A DNA stretch of 64,000 nucleotides from Epiperipatus broadwayi (lineage: Eukaryota > Onychophora > Udeonychophora > Euonychophora > Peripatidae), in assembly GCA_028023455.1 (NCBI GenBank), contig JAQFVV010000518.1, forward strand, positions 310,001 to 374,000, in the 5' to 3' direction. A program made the translations under genes and the position numbers. Shown piece by piece: positions 24,966-36,900 of this stretch (the stretch's first letter is position 1; every line of letters begins with the position of its first letter). The notes under the pieces are model-generated. The model saw only the letters and a list, made by a program, of their open reading frames with translations, searched no databases and had not been told where the DNA came from.

Positions 24966-25260
24966 GTTGCAAACTCTCCATAGATGTGTGGCACTCAGAA
25001 CAAGCCTAAATAATCAATGAATGTAAGAAATGTTTACTCTTCCAATATCCCCAGATTAGTTTTTAGCAAATGGCTTTCATCAGTGAGGAGCCTTGGATCT
25101 GAAAACACTGAACCAAGATCTTAGCATCTATATGACTATACAGGTGAATGAGTTTGAATGAGTAGGCACTAGATAGGGATTTTATGCACAAACATTCTTG
25201 CATTCATTGATTACTAAGTCTTGTACTAGGCAGCACTGCTATATGAAGATTATGCAATTG
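24966..25260. mobile_element. Hammerhead-bearing inverted-repeat element (copy 3) inside an LTR
   Basis: The arms GCAAACTCTCCATAGATGTG and the reverse-oriented segment ending near 25260 match the 4654-4930 family, including GGATTTTATGCACAA. The central core is inverted relative to the right arm when compared with copy 1. Confidence 0.65.
25048..25089 (-). ncRNA. Hammerhead-like motif, copy 3 (mutated core)
   Basis: Minus strand: TCCTCA, CTGATGA, stem II AGC/GCT, AAAA in place of GAAA, CTAATC, TGGGGA. Stem I is intact, but G12 and the stem III G are changed, so it is probably inactive. Confidence 0.55.
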
Positions 25261-25391
25261 TTATTATCTTCTTGCAAAACTAGATTACTTTTACATTTGC
25301 ATAATTTTACTACTTCTTGTGCATATTTATTATTTTTAGAGTGAATATTTAATGTCTTCTATATTGACTACTTTAACATGTGCACACAGCA

Positions 25392-25869
25392 AGAGAACCA
25401 ATATGCACCGTTAATATCATTAAAAGAGTTAAGATAATGAATTCGACCCAGGACTGGACATATCTCTAGATGGAGAGTTGAACTCATAAACTGGAATCCT
25501 AAAGTAATGTATTTAAACTATTGTAAAAACGAGGTGTTTTATTTTCCAGAAGGAGTAAATCTCTCGTTTGGAAATTTATCAGCAACTATAAATATATTTA
25601 TAATCAGTTGTTTTTAAAAAATAGTTGAGCATGCTTATGTATGTGTGTGCATTGAAAAGATGAATAAGATTTTAATCATTCAGTTTAACAAGCACATATT
25701 TTATCAGTTTTTATTATTCTTGAACTTTGTTCTATAAAAATATATTTTCAAATATAGATTGCAAAAATGATTTTTTTTAAAAAGTCACGTGTTTTCTAGA
25801 GTTTATCAAAGTTAAAAAGACGTTTCTGTGGGTGTTAACCTTGTAACAAAAAAAAAGTATATTTTCTAA
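25392..25869 (+). promoter_or_regulatory. Upstream region of the P450 gene (promoter not proven)
   Basis: TATAAAAA lies at 25733-25740, about 130 bp before the start codon, and a palindromic CACGTG E-box-like hexamer at 25786-25791. Both are common in AT-rich DNA or short enough to occur by chance, so this is only a candidate. Confidence 0.25.
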
Positions 25870-27361
25870 ATGAAAATCGATATTTTCGCTTTGAATAATT
25901 ACTCATTATTTTGGTTGTTTTTGATAGCTTTTCTGTCGTTCATAATTTTTGTAAATATAAGAAGCAAAAAAGAGTTACCAGGTCCTTTTGGATGGCCAGT
26001 TATTGGCAACTTAAGACAATTACAAAAGAATCCAGCTAGAACTCTGACCGAATTAAGTAATAAATATGGAGACATTTTTAAAATAAAACTAGGATTGCAC
26101 TCAGTTATAGTTCTCAACGGCTATAAAGCAAATAAAGAAACATTAAGCGATTTATCCTCAGCATTTTCTGGTCGACCGGATTCATATTTGTTTACAGCGT
26201 TATATAAATTAGGAGTAGATTTCACAGGGCCATGGAATGAAGCATTTAAACAAGCCCGGAAGAATGATATTAGAGTGCTGGGAACAATAGCTTCAATTCG
26301 TAATCCTAATTTTAAACAGTTAGTAGAGGAAGCTACGCTTACATTTTTAAGCCAGTTAAAGGAAAACTATCAGCAACTGTTTGTTAACCCAGAAAAGAAT
26401 TTAATCCAAATGATGGCGCATGTGTTATCTGGCGTTATGTTTGGAAAATTAGCTCCGAATCCGTATACAGATGAAACATATTATGAGTTACTATACCAAA
26501 TGAATAAGTATGAATTCGATTTTCAAAGTGCAGAAATGTTGAATGCTTATCCTGTTCTGGCTTTTTTCTTTGGATGGTATAATTTTAAATTTAAAACACA
26601 GGCTATAAAATTTAGAGAATTTTTTTATTCACCAAATTGAAAAGCACCAAACAAGTGAATGTGAAAACATTCCTAATGTTTTAGATAACATTTTACAATT
26701 TCACAAAGAACATTCTAATTGTATATCTGTCCAAGATATTGCTGGTCATATGACTTTACTTTTTCAAGGAGGTATTGAAACAATTCCTATTTTTTTAAAT
26801 TGGTTTTTTATAATAATGGGAGAAAGACCAGATTTACAAGACCGCCTTGCTAATCATATTCATGACAGAATTGGAAATAAAAAAATTACATTTGCTGATG
26901 CTACTAAACTTCCACTTTTAGATGCTTGTATTTATGAATTACATCGATATGCCACTATCGCACCTCTTGGCTTTATTCATGCACTTACTGAAAATACGAT
27001 TTATAAGGGATATCATCTACCAAAAGGAATGCAAGTTATGAGCAACATCTGGTCAATGCATCATGATAATAGTATCTGGACTACCCCGGATGAATTCAAT
27101 CCTGATAGATTTATTAAAGAGCATGGAGAAGAAATTGATCCAATTTTAACTGGAAAAGTGATGGATTTTGGTCTTGGACGGCGCAGATGTCCAGGTGAAA
27201 ATTTTGCTCGCTTAGTAACTTTTATATTCATAGGAACAGTACTACAGCATTTTAAATTTGGAACTAATCAATCATTAGTGTCATCTCTTCCAGCTTTGGA
27301 TAAATTTGGAATGTCCCTAACAATTCCTTTCAAACTAAAAGTTGCTCCACGATTTACTTAA
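25870..27361 (+). CDS. Cytochrome P450 monooxygenase, intronless, with one 1-nt frameshift
   Basis: The product would be an ER-bound heme-thiolate monooxygenase that inserts oxygen into lipophilic substrates using electrons from P450 reductase. Ignoring one base, the frame spans about 496 residues, normal for microsomal P450s. Visible features: N-terminal anchor (about 12-30), proline-rich hinge LPGPFGWPVIGNL (from 36), helix C W122/R130, helix I GGIETI (300-305, oxygen-activation region), ExxR as ELHR (356-359), NPDRF (410-414) and heme loop FGLGRRRCPG with the ligand Cys at 440. The hinge and helix C suggest the CYP2 clan; I do not assign a subfamily. The ATG at 25870 is chosen because it precedes the anchor. 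A T7 run at 26620-26626 holds one T too many, giving a stop at 26640. Everything downstream is conserved, so this is a recent pseudogene, an assembly error, or recoding. ATTAAA at 27481 is a possible poly(A) signal. Confidence 0.92.
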
Positions 27362-29055
27362 AAAAGTATTTACTATTAAGAATTATTATATTGTTAATTA
27401 CCACAATAGTGATTTTTTTTATAAAAATAATTTTTGACTGTAAAGTGATTATCGTCTAATGAATAATTTTATAGAATGTCATTAAAATGAAGGATCACCA
27501 CCAAGATCGTACCACCTTTATTTTAAATTACCATGACTTTTAGACTATAAGTTGCTGACAATGGGAATATAAAAAATATCACATTTTCTGGCATCTATTA
27601 TGTATGCAGACAAAAATATTGCTATGATATGATTATAATATCCTGAGGTTTGAATCAATCATCTAGCAAGGAATTTGGGGAATTATCAGATATATGAACA
27701 TTTTCCTGAAATCTTTATTAAAAGAATCTTGCCATTCACCATTTAACATTTCAAATAATGGTCAGTTATTAGTATCTAGCTGTTCTAAATTAAAAATTAA
27801 AATATAAAAACAGAGCCATGAAAATCTTTATTAAAAGTAGTTGATTAGCTAAATGAATAATATTTTTATATATTTTTGTGTGATCAGAAGTGCTTCCATT
27901 ACAAAATACTAATATTATTTGATATCATTTACATATATGAGTGCAAAAGGCACTTGAGCAATATAGAACTTAATTCATTATTTTATTAAATCTAATATTG
28001 TTTTCATGATTTAACTTCATACTCATGGTTTTAAACATTATAACAATTCAACACTGAATAACATTATTGATAGATGAATTGTTATAACTTTGACAGCCAT
28101 GATACGACTTGTTTGGATATAGTGTAGGCTTATTAGAATAAATATTGTTATATATTCTGTCATAATGTCTTTGTATGGCAGAGATTTAAATTATTATGTA
28201 CATACCCATATATAATAAACCAATTGCCTCTGAATTCAGTTTGAGAACCCAGTGCTAAATAAAATCAATGCTAACAATGATGTTCAGCAGATACAAATAA
28301 TAGTATATTCTAGTCACATGTTAGTGTATCCATTTGTATGTAATGGAAGTTGATTACAAGCACTGCTAATGACTTTCTATTTAAGCATGATAACAAAAAT
28401 TCACCCTGCACAATTTTGATCACTAATTAGATTACTGTGAGAGCCACTTATCACTAATTTACATAGTTTAATTAATTAAAGAATGACCTCAATGAAATAA
28501 TAGTGAAGAAGTAATTGTATTTTCCAAACAATAATTACTCTTGCACAATTTTTTTTGGATTGACTGTAAAAACAATATTGAGTAGCACAAATTAGCTTTT
28601 TTTAAAAGGTAAGAATGCTTCTATACTTTCCAGTGTCATATCCTAGATTAATGGAACTGAATTGGCTACTCTCATTACTCCTTAATTATTACTCCTTAAA
28701 TATTTGTTTTTTCTTAATCAATTTCTGTGAATTTGCATAGAAATTATATAAGCCCTCAAGTGGTGTCAACACGCTAAGAGTAAACAACCGTCACTTTTAA
28801 TACTAAAGTAAACTGACTAAAGATTAATGAAATCCTATTTTAATTTCTTAAGGATGTTGCAATTACCTTGTGAGCCAAATTGTGCACTACATAGTTGATA
28901 ATCAGGGACTCTTGAGTTTGAATAGCTTTTTGCAAATGTCAGGAAAATTCTACTGAATATCCTATTCTAATTTACAATTCATAATTAAGTATTTAACATT
29001 TCACTGGAAATTCTTTTCACAACATTGTGACCTTTTCTGTACATTGGATTAACCA

Positions 29056-29103
<48 letters not shown>

Positions 29104-30686
29104 AATGCATGTTATGCAATGAAGTTGAGAATTGAATAAAGAATGACTTCAATTATTATTTTCTAATTTTAAAATAACAATTTAATAAAATAACAAAGTG
29201 TGAGAGTGACAAAAATGTTTAAAATATGCACAAAATCATGTTTCATACTAATACAGATACAACACATGATTTCTTATCTGATGTCCCTATTTGCACATAT
29301 CTCTGGCTATATTTAATGCCTTACTTAATCTTCCACTAATCTCTTCAAAGATATATACACATAGAATGCAAAATTATTTGTTTTGTAAAATAAAAAATAC
29401 ATGGTATTAAAAATGTATAAATGAAAATAATTATAAACATTTTTAAGGAGAAAATGTATAAAAAATAATAAAAAGTTTTACATATTAATTTATTTTTTTT
29501 TCAATTAAATACTAGTTTATTAAAATATTTTACTTAATTATGATGTAATTTTTAAAGATATTATCAAACATAGTGTAAGACAATCTCTTAGCAGTAGCTT
29601 CACAATATATTATCATATTCTGTTATGTTCACTGGTGCACAGTGTACTTTTGAAAACCATGTTTTTGGCAGTTAGTTTGAAAATTTCTTCTTCAAAATAT
29701 TAATATGTCCACAGCTATTCTCCTATATTTATAACCTTGATGATTTTTTTTCTTAGAGGATTAATGTTGATATTATTTTTTATTAATATATATATATATA
29801 TATATATATATAATGAATTTTAATTTCCCACACCTCTTTTATTAATATACAGGTTATCAACTCAGAGACACATTTTATTTCATAGGACAGACAAAAGGCA
29901 AGTTATAAGATATTTTTACAGCATTATATTCAATTTTTTTTGCAGTGACTCCATTTTAAGGTGACAGCAATAACCCCACTAAAAGTAGTCAATAAAATAT
30001 CATATAACTCAGATTAATAATGAATATTTGTCTTATGAATGTAATTATAGTTATGTAATGCTGGTTTAGCTTAGCTTCTACAACTGGAGTAGTTTTGTTT
30101 TATTAACAGCCTCAATACTAACTTTTTTTAAAGGACTTGTCTTTAAATAATGACAACTAATAATTGACTTTTAACTTCAACTGGTTCAACTGCCTCTGAA
30201 GAGAACTAAAGAAGAAATAGCTGAAGTTATTTTTATTATCTCTTTATATGTGTTTTTTCTCCTATATGTTCATTTGAGCTAACCTTATTGACTTATTTAC
30301 TGCATGACTATTTGTTTTTCAAACATTGTTTTGATTAATGATTCATTTAATTAACAAATTGAATACAAAAAAAAAATACCTTAGCTAGAATTGCATTCAC
30401 TTTTTATCTGTGGACAACATTTTTAATTTATAAAAATTGAATTTTATATTCCAAAATTGAAAGAAATTCTTTTTCGTTAATAAACAACAAAAAATAATTT
30501 TATAATTTTCAATATTTTTAATCTATCCATTAATTTCAATAATCTTTAATCACTTAAAATGTCATAACTAGTTATGACTCTTATAAACAATCAGGTTTTT
30601 ATTCCATCAATAATAATTTTTCCAACCATTAAAAATCTAATACGACTAGCCATTTTTGCTCATAGTATAATAAATATTAATTTTAA
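27362..30686. other. AT-rich noncoding stretch
   Basis: No coding region is supported. (AT)n tracts lie at 29059-29099 and 29788-29812. A segment near 27490-27560 resembles part of the MITE at 9635-9922. Confidence 0.5.
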
Positions 30687-31736
30687 GTAGTTGTGGAGGA
30701 TGTGCTCGGTCGCCACCAGGTAATGCTGTGGTACCATCAACAACCAGCCCAAAGCTTGCAAATGATAAATTTATATCCAAAAGTGGCTGAAAATTGACAA
30801 ATATAAATGCCTGAGGCAATGTATATCCAACAAATACATTGAAAGTACAAATGATAAAAAAAACCAAGAAAATGCTATAAAATTCAAACTAAAAAAACAT
30901 AAATCGGTGAAAATATGACAAACACAGACCTCCTCCCCCCTAAAATCAAGAATTCTTCACTTAAATCAAAAAATTAAATTGGCTGAGGCAATGTATATCC
31001 AACAAATACATCGAAAGTACAAATTATATAAAAAAAAACACAAGAAAATGCTATTAAATTAAAAAAAAACAAATCGGTGAAAATATGACAAATGCAGACA
31101 TCCCCACCTAGAAATTGCCATATGCATCTACAATCGCCTTCAAAAGCAATTAATTGTTCTCTGCTTTGAAATTATGGCATATCTTTTAAATTCATCGATA
31201 TTTAAAAAATAAAAAGCAATACACAAAAAATAATTACCAACGTAAAATCTACCCCTCCCCCCAAAATAGCTGAAATTGACAAATTATGTCGATGGTGTAG
31301 TTTTCAAAAAATATACTGAATACTTAAAAAATAAAAGATTTTCAATATTTGCAAATCATTTAAATTCATCAATATTTAAAAACTAAAAAGCAATACTCAA
31401 AAAATAATTACCAATGTCTTTCCAGGCATTTTGATGATTGCAATTTTTTTAGTTCAAGAGATGTCAGTGACAGCTGCTTTACAAGCCATTGTCCCAGAGT
31501 AGCAGGTTCACTTTCTGGCTGATGCTATGACACATAAGAAAAAAAAAAGAAATTGTTTTTCATGTGAAAAGCTGGTACTGAAAAGTCTATGATATCACAT
31601 TTTGAAAGTACAAAGTGTGATGTGAAATAGAAAAAGATTATTTGCAACATAAAAATCCATTAGCTATCAAAAAATAAAATGAATTAAATATCCTTTAGCT
31701 TTTACAACTTTTCTTTAAAATTATAAAATTTAGCTT
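30687..31736. repeat. Left terminal inverted repeat of the Merlin-type element
   Basis: Reverse complement of 33611-34570 apart from scattered differences and the SINE at 31460-31548. Long perfect-looking blocks include GTGAAAAGCTGGTA and ATAGAAAAAGATTATTTGCA. Confidence 0.85.
31460..31548 (+). mobile_element. tRNA-derived SINE, 5'-truncated copy, inserted in the left arm
   Basis: Matches the SINE at 47237-47350: CAGCTGCTTTACAAGC, TTGTCCCAG-GTAGCAGGTTC, GGCTGATGCTATGACACAT, then an A-rich tail. The right arm of the Merlin element lacks it, which defines both edges. A short AAGA occurs on both sides and may be the target duplication. Confidence 0.8.
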
Positions 31737-32169
31737 AGTAGGCACTTGAATGTTTTCAGCATAAAAATTCATTAAAAAGGTTATTATTTAGATTTAGAGT
31801 TCACATTTTTAGAGAACATATTTTAACACAAATAGTAACAGAAGATTAAGTAATGGTGGTTATTTGGTTTAAAAATACAGCAAAGATGGTAGAAATTAAG
31901 AGCAGATTACAATTAGCAAACAGTTATAGTTCCACAAAAAACAGACAAAAAGAAGGTTCAAATTTGTAGGCTTTCGGTGCAAAATAAATTATTTAGAAAA
32001 ACATTCAAAGTTTGAAGCTTATTGAAACAGATTTTAGCACACTTAAATAGTAACAGAAGATTAAAAAATGGTGGTTATTTGATTTAAAAAAATACAGCAA
32101 AAGATGGCAGAAATTAGCAATTATAATTTAGAAATTGTAAAATTTATACTGATGGTATATTAATGGCTT

Positions 32170-32980
32170 GCAATATTGCATAGAATAGATCTTCACCATG
32201 ATGTAGTCATCACCACATGAATTCGCCTAAGTATAAATCCAGGTAATGTCGAGTGGTTCCCCTCTCTCATAAATTGCACCATTTTAAAAGCCCTGAAGTC
32301 TTTCTCCATTTTGAGTATGGGCTCCAGTAGAAGGATCAACAAATTGAAAGAATGAATTACTTTGAAATGTTGGTAACCTGCAGCATTCAATTCCTCACTT
32401 TTGTAGGCATTCCAGCAGTCAGAATATATGGAGGATCCCAGTGCTACATGTTCTTTAATAGCATCTAGAAGAACAGATGCTGTTTGATCTGGAATAGCAA
32501 TGATGAAAGACTCTTTCATTTTCCTACATAAACCACCAAATAACCACTGTTGTGGAAAAATTCTTCCCTGTTTGTTTTTGCATTTGGCAAATAAAGTTTT
32601 GTCGACCTCTACAATTTTTCCTGGGCCTCCAGTTTTGTGGGATGGGTGAGATAGCAGACTTTCTTTACAGGCTTCTCTCAAATATTGCTTCCATGCAATA
32701 ACAGTCTTCTTGCCCAAATCCATATCATTTCCCCTCGATTTCATGATCAATTGGTTTCTACTCCAATAGTAAATGACTCAGATGGCTGTGACAAATGACA
32801 ATTTGCAGCCTTCAAACCAGGTTCCTTTCCAATCTTGCACCTCCATTGTGCCCTTGGACTCACATAAAGTTTCATTTGATGGCCATTGACACATACTTTT
32901 TGAGAAGGCAGAACACTTTTACTTTGGAGGAACTCCACTGCTTCATGTTCTGTCATTGGAAGATCCCAAGTTTTTATCAT
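32170..32980 (-). pseudogene. Merlin-family DDE transposase, frameshifted
   Basis: The transposase would cut and paste this element by binding its terminal repeats. The N-terminal part (32980-32747) has WDLPMTEHEAVEFLQ and a C-x2-GH / WRC zinc-like segment typical of the family. A second frame (32750 downwards) carries the catalytic core: GGPGKIVEVDKT with the first Asp, QQWLFGG, and IYSDCWNAY with the second Asp. After KVIHSF the frame shifts; the continuation in another frame includes DPSTGAHTQN followed by a Glu, the expected third acidic residue. The two main frames overlap by ATGA. At least two frameshifts and later stops make it a pseudogene. ISXO2-like domain membership is by motif recognition. 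Confidence 0.85.
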
Positions 32981-33610
32981 TTTGAATCAAAAAAAAAGAT
33001 TATGAAAAAGATGCTACTTAAATTTTAGCTGCTACTGATATTTCAGTGCCGGATTTTGAAATGTTGCATGAAAGTTTGTGCATGTCTGATGTTGTATTCA
33101 TCTGCATAAGAACATAATCCATATTAACTCTGTCAAAAAATAAAAATAATCCCAACATCTTGTATTTCTAGCAGTACAAAATAATTAACATGTCATAATA
33201 AAACTAAATAGGTATTTCAAAACACTAGTTCAGTTACATTTTGATTAAATTTGTCAGCTTTGGAAATTATAGTTTTCATGTGAAATGTGTATTATGTCAT
33301 ATTTCATTAATAAGTACAAACTGTGATCTAATATATTTCAGTGCCATTACATTTCTCTTTTTAAATCTTTAATTGGCATATGTGTATGGATTTAAGTCAG
33401 TATTTTCCTAAGAATCATATATAACATACATATATGATGAAATATTTAGCCAACTATTAACCAGTTTCTAACTTTTGCGAGTATGTTAAATGGTAATTTT
33501 AAAAATAAATTTGGTTTAGAGTGAAAGTAAATGCTTTCTTCACAACACCATTTTTCATTCACTTGGGAATCACCTTTGTTGAGGTAAGTTAAGAAGTTTA
33601 ACAATAGAAA

Positions 33611-34570
33611 GCTAAATTTTATAATTTTAAAGAAAAGTTATATAAGTTAATGGATATTTAATTCATTTTATTTTTTGATAGCTAATGGATTTTTATGCTG
33701 CAAATAATCTTTTTCTATTTCACAACACACCTTTGTACTTTCAAAATGTGATGTCATAGACTTTTTGGTACCAGCTTTTCACATGAAAAATAATTTCTTG
33801 AACTGAAAAAACTGCAGTCATCGAAATGCCTGGAAAGCCATTGGTAATTATTTTTTGTGTATTGCTTTTTATTTTTTAAATATTGATGAAATTAAATGGT
33901 TTGCAAATTTTGAAAATATTTTATTTTTTAAGTATTTAGTATATTTTTTGAAAACTACACCATCAACATAATTTGTCAATTTCAGCTATTTTGGGGAGAG
34001 GGGTAGATTTTATGTTGGTAATTATTTTTTGTGTATTGCTTTTCATTTTTAAATATCGATGAATTTAAATTATATGCCATAATTTCAAAGCAGAGAACAA
34101 TTAATTGCTTTTGAATGTGATTGTAGATGCATATGGCAATTTCTAGGGGTGTCTGTGTTTGTCATATTTTCATCGATTTCTGTTTTTCTTAATTTGAATT
34201 TTATAGCATTTTCTTGGTTTTTTTTTATAATTTGTATTTTTGATGTATTTGTTGGATATACATTGTCTCAGCCAATTTCATTTTTCAATTTAAATGCAGA
34301 ATTCTTGATTTTAGGAAGGAGGGCTGTCTGTGTTTGTCGTATTTTCACCAATGTTTGTTTTTTTTTAGTTTGAATTTTATAGCATTTTCTTGGTTTTTTT
34401 TATAATTTGTACTTTCGATGTATTTGTTGGATATACATTGCCTCAAGCATTTTTATTTGTTAATTTTCAGCCACTTTTGGATAGAAATTTATCACTTACA
34501 AGCTTCGGGATGGTTGTTGATGATACTGCAGCATCGCCTGGTGGCATATAAGCACACACTCCACAACTAC
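33611..34570. repeat. Right terminal inverted repeat of the Merlin-type element
   Basis: Inverted partner of 30687-31736 without the SINE. Small open frames inside it (34149-34606) are by-products of T-rich repeat sequence and are not genes. Confidence 0.85.
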
Positions 34571-34961
34571 CACATTTTTATATATTTCATACATTCTTTT
34601 GTATAATGTCTTTATTTTCTTATTTTTGATTATTTTTATATTTTTGTATTTTAATTTTATATCTTATCTTCTTATTTGTACATTATCTTTATTTTCATTT
34701 ATGTCTTTCTTTTTATCTAATATTGAATTTTTTAAAATTTTGCTACCCTCTATTATCTTCTTTCAATACCATTGGAAATTTTTTTGAATGTTTTATTCTT
34801 CATTATTTCTCTATTTTAATTTTTTATAATTATATTTGTTTATTTTAAAATTATTCATAATTCTAATTTTATTATTAATTTAATAAAATTTGATTATATA
34901 TATATATATATATATATAAACATCACATGATCACTATCTCTTATACTAGCACATAATTGTT
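34571..34961. other. T-rich (pyrimidine-skewed) noncoding stretch
   Basis: The plus strand is very T-rich with few G. It ends in an (AT)n tract at about 34888-34917. After the small element at 34962-35104 the bias flips to purine-rich. Confidence 0.6.
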
Positions 34962-35104
34962 TATAAACAAGGCAAAACTCTCTATACAGTACTGGATGAG
35001 TAGGCATTAGATAGGGATTTTATGCACAAGCCTTCTGGCATCCATTTATTACTCTGGTTGGCACAGGGTGGCAGTACTGTATAGAGAGTTTTGCCTCGTT
35101 TATA
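34962..35104. mobile_element. Short deletion form of the hammerhead-bearing element family
   Basis: A 24-bp perfect inverted repeat (34970-34993 and about 35071-35094, beginning GGCAAAACTCTCTATACAGT) forms the ends; the centre has GGATTTTATGCACAAGCC as in copy 1 but no hammerhead core. Outer bases TATAAAC and GTTTATA suggest a TA target. Confidence 0.75.
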
Positions 35105-36258
35105 TATATATATAGTTACACAAAACAAAGTATAGGAAGAAAAAATAAAGGATAGAAAATAATAATAAAAATTCTAATGGGACTTAAAGAAGAAGATAAT
35201 AAAAAGTGTCTAAGTTAAAAAAAAAAAAATAGAATTATAAATAATTTTAAAATAAAAAAATATTGTTATAGAAATAAAAATAAAGAATAAAATAATACAG
35301 GATAAACAAAATTCAAGTGGTGTTGAAAGTAGATAATAATAGAAGATACCTAAATTCAAAAAAACTATTAAATATAAACATAAACTAAGATATGAAATAT
35401 AATATAGCAAAAATAAAAATAAAATATAAAACTAAAATAAAGAAAATATAAAAATAAAAGATTAGAAAATAAATACCATATACAAAAAAACTGTGTTATA
35501 TATAAAAATAAAAACATGTAAAGTTGTAATAAAATAATTTTATATAATTAATAATAAAGTCAAATTGAAAATTCATAAAATTTAAATAATTTAGAAATGT
35601 ATATTAAATGGAATGTTATAACTATTATAAATACATATTCAAACTAATATTGTATTATTATTGCTTATATAAGTAATCATGTAGATGTATATTAGAAATC
35701 TGATGAAGACTGCTGGATAATTAAAACTATTAGCCAATAAATATTAAAAAAGACAAGATTTTGCATTTAAAATAGTATATAAAGAAAAGTTGATTTATTT
35801 ATTTTCTTATATTAAAATTAATACAATTTCATTTTACAGTTTATTTAAATGTTATTAATCTCATATTGTGCTTATTTGCTCTAGTAATCTCTATCTTCAT
35901 ATACATTTCAAGGGCATTTACACTACTAATAGCTAAATGTTAGAAAACAAAGAAAATTATCATTGAATTTGCTTAATCAATTATTATTTAGTTAGTATAA
36001 AGTATTAGTATAACCATGGATTTAGTATATATCCATGCCAGATAATTCCTGGCATTTTCTGTGTTTTTATTAAGAATATATACACATATAAACCAACAAT
36101 TTGACATTTATTACACTATATATATATATATGTGTGTGTGTGTGTTATCGTGACAGATAAAGTAAATTATGGCCCGTATTCCAAGAAGGTTGTAAAGTCA
36201 TTAGCTATGATAGTGATGCTAATCAAAAGCAAAGTTATTATAACTAATATACATATAT
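35105..36258. other. Purine-rich then AT-rich noncoding stretch
   Basis: The plus strand is A/G-rich at about 35120-35560. A degraded hammerhead-like motif lies at 35694-35740. No gene is supported. An (AT)n/(GT)n tract is at about 36117-36144. Confidence 0.5.
35694..35740 (+). ncRNA. Hammerhead-like motif, degraded
   Basis: CTGATGA at 35700-35706, a decayed stem II (AGACTG then CTGGA then TAATT, where CAGTC would pair), then AAAAC in place of GAAAC. Resembles the core in the foldback at 10998-11026. Not expected to be active. Confidence 0.4.
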
Positions 36259-36900
36259 TGTAATGGGATGGACATAAGAATATGCATTGGGAGGTAGGAA
36301 ATCATCAAAATATCCACTGAATACTCATCAACAAATATAAAAGGAAACATGAAAAAATCAGCATAGAATAGAATAAATAATTATAACAATAACTTATGTC
36401 ATGGCATTAAACAAAATAATCAACAATCCTTTTTGTGACTGGATTTACATGAATTACATTATAAACAGGTTATTATCTTCTAGCCAATGCAAAACTTAGG
36501 GATAATATAAAAGCAACTATCTGCATGCACATACTTAAGTGATAAAATATCTATCATAGTAAAAATTCTGAGATCATGGTACATGTTGATCATCATCAGT
36601 GCTCTGGTCATATCATGAATGTACAAGCGATATAAAACTTAATTTTCAATCTATATAAATAAAGTGCAATAAATGACCTTTAAAGATCATTTTTACCTTT
36701 GTGCCATCCAGGGAACTATCTGGATATCCAAACACAAACAATATATCCCAGTATTTGCACACACAAACTGTTATTACTCAAGAACTAATTCAGAATCACA
36801 AGATCCCCATAGACTATAATAGTGAACAAGAGAAAACACAAATGCATAAGTTCAATACATTTTACTTTAAATAGTTTTATTGGTATAATTTACAAATCCC
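36259..36900 (+). repeat. LTR-like dispersed repeat, copy B (ends approximate)
   Basis: Starts TGTAATGGGATGG and shares ordered blocks with 5870-6600. No flanking partner or coding region seen. Confidence 0.45.

Larger units (their letters stand above)
20453..25391 (-). mobile_element. Decayed Ty3/gypsy-type LTR retrotransposon
   Basis: Two related LTRs (20453-21103 and 23693-25391) flank an internal region that reads, on the minus strand, as Gag zinc-knuckle, protease and integrase remnants in the normal order. The reverse transcriptase and RNase H are missing: only a few hundred bases separate the protease and integrase traces. On the minus strand the LTRs begin TGCTGTGT. A pyrimidine run (TTTCCTCTTC, about 21107-21116) next to the left LTR is the complement of a polypurine tract. 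Many stops; old insertion. Confidence 0.75.
23693..25391 (-). repeat. 5' LTR of the gypsy-type relic, enlarged by insertions
   Basis: Matches the 0.65 kb LTR at 20453-21103 but is about 1 kb longer. Extra sequence lies at about 23830-24570 (origin unknown, partly resembling LTR sequence) and at 24966-25260 (hammerhead-bearing element). The outer end reads CACACAGCA. Confidence 0.65.
30687..34570 (-). mobile_element. Merlin-type (IS1016/ISXO2-like) DNA transposon with very long terminal inverted repeats
   Basis: About 3.9 kb. Arms of roughly 0.95 kb (left 30687-31736, right 33611-34570) are inverted copies, ending outwardly in GTAGTTGTGG. The 1.9 kb centre carries a broken transposase on the minus strand. 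Each arm contains two tandem copies of a block of about 165 bp (GAGGCAATGTATATCCAACA at about 30812 and 30982 on the left, mirrored on the right). A SINE interrupts the left arm. The target duplication was not resolved, so the outermost base is approximate. Confidence 0.85.

Noticed and set aside
25786-25791. CACGTG as a xenobiotic-response or E-box element for the P450
   Set aside because: A single six-base match about 80 bp before the start codon is too weak to call a regulatory site; mentioned only as a candidate.
34149-34787. Three hydrophobic open frames of 62-74 codons
   Set aside because: They lie in a T-rich transposon arm and its T-rich flank; poly-T reads as Phe/Leu and mimics membrane segments.
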